11,528 bases of DNA. Source: Chloroflexota bacterium (GTDB lineage: Bacteria > Chloroflexota > Anaerolineae > UBA4142). Shown here one piece after another: positions 6,814-11,528 of the stretch (its first letter is position 1; each line of letters begins with the position of its first letter). A program made the translations under genes and the position numbers. The notes below the pieces were generated by a model, which was not told the origin of the DNA, ran no database searches, and worked only from the letters and a program-made list of their open reading frames with translations. The stretch is taken from positions 1 through 11,528 of the forward strand of contig JACQGS010000231.1 in NCBI GenBank assembly GCA_016199405.1. The letters are read 5' to 3'.

Positions 6814-7562
6814 TCACCTCTTTGCAACTTTTCAATCCACCAATCAATTCGTTTTGGGATCCACTCCTCTAGCACATCCCAAGGCAGCAGCATTTCGCGC
6901 GTGACTGCCAATCGTTTTTCAAACTGCCAACTTGGAACAAGCGCCACGCGTTTCAAATACGCGCGCACCAATTCATCGTTCTGATCTGTCTTGGGTAACT
7001 GACCGCGAAACAATTCACTGTCATGCACGCCGCCCTTGCCGGCATCGCGCCCGGCTTCTTGCTCCGCCCACTCGCGAATTTCGGAAAATATTTCCGGCGC
7101 TGCCGCCATCGCGTGCTTGCCCGGCTGCGCGTAAACAATCGGATGCGTGCCATCCACTGGCGGTTTGCCCTCAACCTCCAACTGCCCGAACATGCCGTGC
7201 CAACTTGCTTCGACCGCGACTACTGCCCCACTCGCATCAACATACGTCCACACCTGCTCGAGTTCGTACAAATGCCCAATGTCCCAATCCCACCACAGCG
7301 CATATTCGATTGCGAGCGTCGCGGCATAACCGGCAGCATCCCAATCCACGCGGCGGCGCGGCGCAAACGATGGCGACTCCCCTGCTCGATCAAATATCGT
7401 ATAGCCCGCCGCGATGATCGTGAACGGCTCGCGCGCGTCTGCCATCACAATCGGCGCGTAACGCGCGGCAACCTCCAAATCGTTTTCGTTTTGCAGCACG
7501 CGCGGGAGTTGACTGACAGCAGCGTATGGCATGTGACCTGTGACTTGTGACTTCAAACTCAC
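6810..7562 (-). CDS. Conserved hypothetical protein, possibly NPP1/Vps62-like
   Basis: Reads as 250 aa from GTG 7562, or 240 aa from ATG 7532. Neither start has a strong ribosome site, and the first ten residues come from a 7-bp repeat, so the ATG (MPYAAVSQLP) may be the true start. The homologous part seems to begin with the region around ARYAPIV (33-39) and REPF (44-47). A Trp-rich block WWDWDIGHLYELEQVW (90-105) is followed by VEASWHG (117-123) and HPIVYAQPGKHAM (140-152). The order 'GHxxxxExV, then xxHG, then HPxVYxxxGxHA' is reminiscent of NPP1- or Vps62-type domains, but the similarity is weak and no activity should be assumed. There is no signal peptide or membrane helix. Its TGA overlaps the next start. 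It starts 12 bp (or 42 bp) after the HAD gene ends. Confidence 0.8.
   Translation of the reverse strand: MSLKSQVTGHMPYAAVSQLPRVLQNENDLEVAARYAPIVMADAREPFTIIAAGYTIFDRAGESPSFAPRRRVDWDAAGYAATLAIEYALWWDWDIGHLYELEQVWTYVDASGAVVAVEASWHGMFGQLEVEGKPPVDGTHPIVYAQPGKHAMAAAPEIFSEIREWAEQEAGRDAGKGGVHDSELFRGQLPKTDQNDELVRAYLKRVALVPSWQFEKRLAVTREMLLPWDVLEEWIPKRIDWWIEKLQRGE
7532..7552. repeat. Tandem 7-bp repeat (TGTGACY)3
   Basis: Three units, TGTGACC (7532-7538), TGTGACT (7539-7545) and TGTGACT (7546-7552), lie across the 5' end of the conserved hypothetical gene. On the coding strand they read AGTCACA AGTCACA GGTCACA and run directly into the candidate ATG at 7532. They make the GTG-initiated N-terminal extension doubtful. 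Confidence 0.75.
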
Positions 7563-7574
7563 TTACCCACACAT

Positions 7575-8081
7575 TCACAAACTCTCCAATCGCTCCACCA
7601 ACTCCATCAACTCCCCCGCGCTCTTCACTTCATAATCCGGTTTATCATCCGTTACAGGATAGCGTTCATTCCAGTGAAACCAAATCGAAATGATGCCGAG
7701 ATTATTCGCGCCGCGTATATCACGCGCGAGGTTGTTGCCGACCATGGCAACGCGCGAATAATCTTGCCGCGCGATGCCGAGCGTGTTCAGCGCGGCTTCA
7801 AACAGGCGCGCGTCCGGCTTTTCTACGCCGACTTCTTCCGAGATGGCAAACGCGTCGAATAGGTCGTACAGATCGTGCTGATGCAAAACATTCCAGTACG
7901 TTTTAGGACGCGTGTCGGCGACAAGCCCAAGTTTGTAGCCGCGCTTTTTGAACGCGCGCAACGCATCTGACATTCCATCAACAAGATCGGCGCTCTGCGT
8001 AGAAAGCTCCGCGTCCTTGACTTCGGTTTCCTCTTTCATTATCACGTCGCCGAGATCGAAAAGAATGGCTAATAGTTTCAT
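7575..8081 (-). CDS. HAD-superfamily hydrolase, small-cap type
   Basis: A 168-aa haloacid-dehalogenase-fold protein, probably a cytoplasmic phosphatase of unknown substrate. Motif I is ILFDLGDV with nucleophile Asp9; the usual second Asp (DxD) is Gly11, as in FDLGGV/FDLGNV-type members, with Asp12 next to it. Motif II is LVADTRPK (Thr57), motif III is Lys88 in VGVEKPDARLF, and motif IV is VGNNLARDI with Asp121. Only about 25 residues separate motif I from the helix before motif II, so the cap domain is minimal and the protein is shorter than the usual 200-230 aa. The ATG at 8081 has no clear ribosome site, but motif I fixes the N-terminus. It begins 58 bp after the dehydrogenase gene ends. 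Confidence 0.88.
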   Translation of the reverse strand: MKLLAILFDLGDVIMKEETEVKDAELSTQSADLVDGMSDALRAFKKRGYKLGLVADTRPKTYWNVLHQHDLYDLFDAFAISEEVGVEKPDARLFEAALNTLGIARQDYSRVAMVGNNLARDIRGANNLGIISIWFHWNERYPVTDDKPDYEVKSAGELMELVERLESL

Positions 8082-8106
8082 TTGAATTCAAATACCACTT
8101 TTTCTG

Positions 8107-8125
8107 AGGGCAGCGCGGCTGCCCT
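8107..8125. repeat. Perfect 8-bp-stem hairpin between dehydrogenase and HAD genes
   Basis: AGGGCAGC (8107-8114) and GCTGCCCT (8118-8125) are exact complements around a 3-base loop. The hairpin sits 14 bp past the dehydrogenase stop. On the transcribed strand it is followed by CAGAAAAAG, not a U-run, so it is not a typical intrinsic terminator. It could slow transcription or protect the 3' end of the dehydrogenase message, or be a dispersed repeat. Confidence 0.6.
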
Positions 8126-8139
8126 TCCACCCAATGTGA

Positions 8140-9363
8140 CTAGAACTCAAACACTACTTTCACCGCGCGCTCTCGTCCGCGCGCGCTGATCGTTTGAAAC
8201 GCACGCGCATAATCGCCCAACGCGTATTTATGCGTCACCATCGCCGCGAGATTTACTTTGCCTTGCTTCATCAGCTCGATGGCGAGGTCGAATGTCCGCC
8301 AACGCCTACCTTGAAAATCATCGTGTCCGTACGTGTACGTGCCAAGCACTTTTAGCTCGCGCATCCAAATCGGCGTCCAGTCAATGCCTTGCGGGAGCGC
8401 TGCCAGCCCGGCAATCACAACGCGGCTGCCGGCGCGCGCGTAACGCAACGCGTCGTCAATCGTTCCGCCGTTCCCGACACATTCATAAACGACATCCGCG
8501 CCGCCGCCGACCAACACGCGCTTGCCAAGAATCGGTTTCCGCAGCGTCGCGCCAACGTGCCGCGCAAACTCCGCGTCCACATCATTGCCGCGCGTTGCAA
8601 TGACAACGTCCGCGCCGAATGTCCGCGCCATTTCCTGCTGAACCGCATGTCGCGCGATCACGATAATTCGCGCACGATTGCCTATCGAGCGCAATGCCGC
8701 GATCACGCCCAGCCCGATCACGCCCGCGCCGATCACGAGTACGATTTCATCTTCGCGCGGCTGATTAGCAAGCACCGCGTGCAAACTCGTCGCGAACGGC
8801 TCGAGCATCAGCGCGTTCTCATCGCTCACGTTATCCGGCACGCGCGTGAGTTGCGATTCATGCGCGAGAAAAAATGCCGACCAACTGCCGCCGGTATCGC
8901 GGCATGCGCCGGTAATCAAACCCGCCGCCAGCGCGCCCCCGGCGAAGCGCTCGCATAATTGGTAATCGCCGCGCGCGCAGGATCGGCATAAATCCGCGAA
9001 GCCGCGCGGCTTGCACCACAGTGTCGGCTCGACGACGACGCGTTCGCCGACGCGAAAATCGCGTACGCGCGCGCCGATGCGGTGAATCGTTCCACAATTC
9101 TCATGCCCAATCGTGAACGGAAACGAGGTGAGCGCAGAATTGGAAGGGCTATTACGCAAATGCAAAAGATGCTGATCGCTGCCGCAAATTCCACCGTAGC
9201 GCGTTTTGACGATAACCCATTCGTCATTCGGCAATTCCGGTTCGGGAATTTCGCGATACTGCGCGCACGATAACCCGCTCCACAAAATTGGCGGAAAGAT
9301 TTTGCCGAGCGCGCGCCCGAGCGCATAACGCGGAATGCTCGCGCTGAATTGAATTGCTTTCAT
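8140..9363 (-). CDS. Zinc-dependent medium-chain alcohol dehydrogenase
   Basis: A 407-aa NAD(P)-dependent oxidoreductase of the medium-chain zinc family, expected to interconvert an alcohol and an aldehyde or ketone in the cytoplasm. The GroES-like catalytic domain has Cys60 in GGICGSD and GHE (His87, Glu88). Glu188 in LEP is the likely further zinc ligand. The structural zinc lobe has Cys117, 126, 129 and 137, spaced x8-x2-x7 instead of the usual x2-x2-x7. The Rossmann domain has GAGVIGLG (212-219). The protein is about 50 residues longer than a typical 350-aa member, with a long N-terminus (10-35) before the barrel. No specific substrate can be named. Start ATG 9363 has only a weak GAAG upstream. 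The upstream spacer is almost entirely an inverted repeat, so it is probably read from the methyltransferase promoter. Confidence 0.92.
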   Translation of the reverse strand: MKAIQFSASIPRYALGRALGKIFPPILWSGLSCAQYREIPEPELPNDEWVIVKTRYGGICGSDQHLLHLRNSPSNSALTSFPFTIGHENCGTIHRIGARVRDFRVGERVVVEPTLWCKPRGFADLCRSCARGDYQLCERFAGGALAAGLITGACRDTGGSWSAFFLAHESQLTRVPDNVSDENALMLEPFATSLHAVLANQPREDEIVLVIGAGVIGLGVIAALRSIGNRARIIVIARHAVQQEMARTFGADVVIATRGNDVDAEFARHVGATLRKPILGKRVLVGGGADVVYECVGNGGTIDDALRYARAGSRVVIAGLAALPQGIDWTPIWMRELKVLGTYTYGHDDFQGRRWRTFDLAIELMKQGKVNLAAMVTHKYALGDYARAFQTISARGRERAVKVVFEF

Positions 9364-9375
9364 ACTTCGTCATTT

Positions 9376-9457
9376 GTCATTGCGAGGAGCGAAGCGACGA
9401 AGCAATCCCCAAGCATCTCGGTGATTGCTTCGCCACTAGAACGCGGTTCGCAATGAC
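9376..9457. repeat. MITE/REP-like inverted repeat, copy B (TCATTGCGAG family)
   Basis: The outer arms GTCATTGCGA (9376-9385) and TCGCAATGAC (9448-9457) are exact complements. The nested arms CGAAGCAATC (9399-9408) and GATTGCTTCG (9423-9432) also pair. It shares the segment GAAGCAATCCCCAAG with copy A at 821-892. It occupies nearly all of the 95-bp gap between the methyltransferase stop and the dehydrogenase start. Confidence 0.85.
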
Positions 9458-9458
9458 G

Positions 9459-10511
9459 TCAAGACTTTGCCTTCTCTTTCTTTATCGCCGGCAGCACCGC
9501 GCGCCGCGCGGTCACCAAACCCCAATCGTCTTTCAACAGCGCGACCTCATTCATGCCCGCGGCTTCCAACATGCCGCGATATTCGCTGTACGCGTACGCA
9601 TCGCCGTCCGCACTGTAAAGCATCAAGCCCAGCCCGCGCAAAGAAACCTCGGTCCCGCGCGGATCGTCTTCCGCGAGCGGCGCGCGCAGCGCGAAGCGTC
9701 CGTCCGGCGTGAGCGCCTCGTACGCTTTGCGAAACAGTCCGACGTTTTGCTCGGTACTCAAAAATTGATTTACGTTTTCGAACAAGATAAGATCGTACGC
9801 GTCGCCAACATCGTCCAAATCTAATTTGGAGCTGGGGAGAAAAGTAACTTGCGCGGCGACTGCCATCGCGTCCGCGAGTTGCCGCGCGTACGTGATCACC
9901 ATCGGTCGCTCGACAAGCGTGACGCGAATGCCTGCCGCTGGTTTGGCAAGCGCAAAGGGCAAGAAGCCGGATTCGCTGCCGACCGCGAGTACGCGCGCGT
10001 TCTTGCGCGCCAAATCGATCTTGGACCAAAATTCGTTCGCGAGCGCGAGTTGAGTTTGCCAATCGGCAAGGTACGCTGCCGCGCGTCCGGCGCGAATCGG
10101 TTCGAGCGCGTCGCTGAACGGATTTGCGAGCAGCGGTTTGCCGGTACGCACCGTGCGCGCGAGATCGCCGCGCGCGTCCCACGCCCAATCGCCCAAGAGC
10201 GTTTCGCCTTGATACGTGGCTTTGCCTTTGACCAAAAATGCTTCGGCGGTCGGCGCGAGATGATATTCGTTTTGCCGTTTGATCAGCAAGCCGCTAAAGC
10301 ATAACGCGTTCAATAGCAAACGCGTATCGCGTTCATCGAGTCCGCCGCTCCGCGCGAGCGCGGCAAGTGTCCGCCGCCCTTCCGCGATACGCGTAAATAT
10401 TTCCAGCTCGACTGCGGCTTTGAGCGCGGCCGCGCGTTCCATCCCAATTGCGATATCGTCCAGCACTTCGCGATTCGGAAAATCATCAACCCGAGTTGCG
10501 CGACGCGGCAT
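9459..10511 (-). CDS. Winged-helix-fused SAM-dependent methyltransferase
   Basis: A 350-aa protein of the O-methyltransferase (dimerisation-domain) type. Residues about 25-95 form a winged-helix dimerisation domain (ALKAAVELEIFTRI, LLLNALCFSGLL, YHLAPTAEAFL). Residues about 155-340 form a Rossmann methyltransferase fold: motif I VLAVGSESG (174-182), acidic Glu201 ending strand 2 (VTLVERP), YDLILFENVNQFLS (239-252) and LTPDGRFAL (267-275). Motif I has GSESG in place of the usual GGGTG, but the Gly spacing is kept, so SAM binding is plausible. The acceptor is unknown. ATG 10511 is preceded by AGGTAA and GGGAG. Its own promoter is visible just upstream (10542-10570). Next upstream is a PaaA-like gene; no functional link can be shown. 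Confidence 0.88.
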   Translation of the reverse strand: MPRRATRVDDFPNREVLDDIAIGMERAAALKAAVELEIFTRIAEGRRTLAALARSGGLDERDTRLLLNALCFSGLLIKRQNEYHLAPTAEAFLVKGKATYQGETLLGDWAWDARGDLARTVRTGKPLLANPFSDALEPIRAGRAAAYLADWQTQLALANEFWSKIDLARKNARVLAVGSESGFLPFALAKPAAGIRVTLVERPMVITYARQLADAMAVAAQVTFLPSSKLDLDDVGDAYDLILFENVNQFLSTEQNVGLFRKAYEALTPDGRFALRAPLAEDDPRGTEVSLRGLGLMLYSADGDAYAYSEYRGMLEAAGMNEVALLKDDWGLVTARRAVLPAIKKEKAKS

Positions 10512-10541
10512 TTACCTGACTCCCATCTCAATCCAAAAACG

Positions 10542-10570
10542 ATTATAACTTATCCGTGAACAAATCTCAA
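10542..10570 (-). promoter_or_regulatory. Sigma70-type promoter of the methyltransferase gene
   Basis: On the minus strand, TTGAGA (10565-10570; 5 of 6 to TTGACA) is followed after exactly 17 bases by a perfect TATAAT (10542-10547). The expected start of transcription is near 10535, leaving a leader of about 24 bases with a ribosome site. This is the only convincing promoter in the window, so the downstream minus-strand genes may depend on it. Confidence 0.8.
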
Positions 10571-10584
10571 CAGGGAAAAACAAA

Positions 10585-10652
10585 GGAGCAGTGGTGCCGG
10601 GAGCAGGAGACAATCACGCAATATCTCCTCTGCTCCCCGGCTCCTCTGCTCC
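10585..10652. repeat. Imperfect GGAGCAG/CTGCTCC inverted repeat
   Basis: GGAGCAG (10585-10591) pairs with CTGCTCC (10646-10652). Inside, CCGGGAGCAGGAGA (10597-10610) pairs imperfectly with TCTCCTCTGCTCCCCGG (10624-10640). The result is a long G/A-rich versus C/T-rich hairpin just upstream of the promoter. It may end transcription from the PaaA-like gene, but no U-run follows. Confidence 0.6.
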
Positions 10653-10660
10653 GCGTCAAT

Positions 10661-10767
10661 TGTCATTCCGAGGAGCGTCGTTTGCGACGAGGAATCTCGG
10701 TCTCCAAAGCAAATCGAGATTCCTCGCGGAGTATACACTGAGCGCAGCGAACGTGCTCGGAATGACA
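10661..10767. repeat. MITE/REP-like inverted repeat, copy C (TGTCATTCCGAG family)
   Basis: The outer arms TGTCATTCCGAG (10661-10672) and CTCGGAATGACA (10756-10767) are perfect 12-bp complements. The inner arms CGAGGAATCTCG (10688-10699) and CGAGATTCCTCG (10715-10726) are perfect too, and each arm is itself nearly palindromic. It is related to copies A and B but is a distinct subfamily (TTCCGAG for TTGCGAG). It lies 22 bp past the PaaA-like stop. Confidence 0.85.
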
Positions 10768-10789
10768 TCTTTAATTGTAATTCGCGCGC

Positions 10790-11528
10790 TCATCCCACCA
10801 CGTACGCATCCCAGGGCATGTTCTCCCAATCTGGTTTCCACTCGGGCAATTGCAAACCATTCTCCTTGCACCGCTCCGCGACTTCTTGCGCAAAGCCGAG
10901 TCGGACGTCGTGGTTATCGCGTTTTTTCAAACCGATCTCGCGATAAATTTTGTTCTTGGGCGAGTCGGGGCGTCCAAAAATGTTCATCGTGCGGATGAAC
11001 CATTTGTTGAGCGATGCTTGCGCGGCATCGTGCGTCTGCGGGTCTTGCGCCAGCCGCTTGACCCAATTATCGCCGTGCGCGATGTGAAATTTTTCTTCCT
11101 TGAAAATTCCTTCGAGCACGCGCGCCCACGGCTGATACGACGCCGCGAGCGAATCTTCGAGCTGATGCCCCGCGCCGCGATCCATGCAAAAGTTGAACAT
11201 GCAAAAATCCACCCACGAGTCAATCGGGTAATAGAAAATGTTGACGCGCTTGTCATCGGCGGCGCGCTGACTGCCGATATTCGCGTCGCGATTGTCGAGC
11301 CGATACGTGAAATCATTCTCGCGCACATGCGCGTCCACGTCCTCGCCCAAATTTTCGAGCAATTTATAGACGACGCGCGCGTGCCGAAATTCATCTTTCA
11401 CGATCATCGACGACGCGAGAAATTCTTCGACCGTCGGCGACATCGGCACGCACGGCACATAGCCCAACGCGCCGGCAAGTTCGGAGTCCGCTTGCATATA
11501 CAGCAGGTTGACGAGACTCTCCCGGTAC
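10790..11528 (-). CDS. PaaA-like diiron monooxygenase subunit (phenylacetyl-CoA epoxidase family), 5' end missing
   Basis: 245 residues are visible. The frame stays open to the right edge, so the N-terminus lies outside; an ATG at 11497 is internal, because the residues before it (ESLVNLLY) continue the family helix. The family is PaaA/PaaC (phenylacetic acid catabolic protein), a ferritin-like four-helix bundle that activates O2 on an aromatic acyl-CoA. Likely diiron ligands, numbered from the edge, are Glu16 (QADSELA), Glu46/His49 (KDEFRHA), Asp116 (CMDRGAG) and Glu145/His148 (KEEKFH). The spacings 16-46 (30) and 116-145 (29) fit the PaaA pattern as I recall it, whereas 49-116 is about 16 residues longer, an insert around 60-97. 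PaaB/C/D partners would be expected upstream, outside the window. It may act on another CoA ester (compare BoxB). The stop is TGA at 10790-10792. Confidence 0.88.
   Translation of the reverse strand, partial: YRESLVNLLYMQADSELAGALGYVPCVPMSPTVEEFLASSMIVKDEFRHARVVYKLLENLGEDVDAHVRENDFTYRLDNRDANIGSQRAADDKRVNIFYYPIDSWVDFCMFNFCMDRGAGHQLEDSLAASYQPWARVLEGIFKEEKFHIAHGDNWVKRLAQDPQTHDAAQASLNKWFIRTMNIFGRPDSPKNKIYREIGLKKRDNHDVRLGFAQEVAERCKENGLQLPEWKPDWENMPWDAYVVG

Noticed and set aside
6502..7562. Toxin-antitoxin pair
   Set aside because: The small size and overlap are suggestive, but neither protein shows a toxin or antitoxin domain, and the larger one resembles NPP1/Vps62-like proteins, if anything.
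8107..8125. Intrinsic terminator after the dehydrogenase gene
   Set aside because: The stem is perfect but is followed on the transcribed strand by an A-rich stretch, not a U-run, so it is listed only as a hairpin.

Overview
The window is a gene-dense piece of a moderately GC-rich bacterial genome. All ten recognisable genes lie on the minus strand, so transcription runs from high to low coordinates. The best guess for the source is an uncultured Chloroflexota (Anaerolineae-like) bacterium. This is inferred from the lipoprotein with a helix ending in 'LTAQAPT'-type residues and a Pro-rich tail, from the TCATTGCGAG/TCATTCCGAG inverted repeats between genes, from 7-bp tandem repeats, and from overall protein style. 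No rRNA, tRNA, CRISPR array or transposase gene was seen.

Right part (about 8100-11528), metabolic enzymes. In transcription order there is a 5'-truncated PaaA-like diiron monooxygenase subunit (10790-11528). An approximately 280-bp spacer follows, with two inverted repeats and a strong sigma70-type promoter. Next come a winged-helix SAM-dependent methyltransferase (9459-10511), a spacer that is almost entirely one inverted-repeat element, and a zinc-dependent medium-chain alcohol dehydrogenase (8140-9363).

Middle (about 6500-8081). A small HAD-family hydrolase (7575-8081) is followed by a conserved hypothetical protein (6810-7562) and a short hypothetical protein (6502-6813) overlapping by a few bases. 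The last two are bracketed by tandem 7-bp repeats that run into their coding ends.

Left part (1-6493), the most interesting section. It is a tightly coupled run: an 825-aa fusion of an alpha/beta hydrolase with an acyl-CoA synthetase (4016-6493); a 611-aa fusion of a TRPM-type SLOG ligand-sensing domain with two SLATT/DUF4231-like two-helix membrane modules (2184-4019); a lipoprotein with a Cys-containing helical domain and a five-repeat beta-propeller (902-2182); and, after an inverted repeat, the start of a TIM-barrel glycoside-hydrolase-like protein that runs off the left edge. The ligase and the SLOG gene overlap as ATGA. The SLOG and lipoprotein genes are one base apart. Shared transcription and translational coupling are therefore likely. 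Whether the ligase, the SLOG-SLATT membrane protein and the surface lipoprotein form one lipid- or nucleotide-responsive system is inference, not shown by sequence alone.
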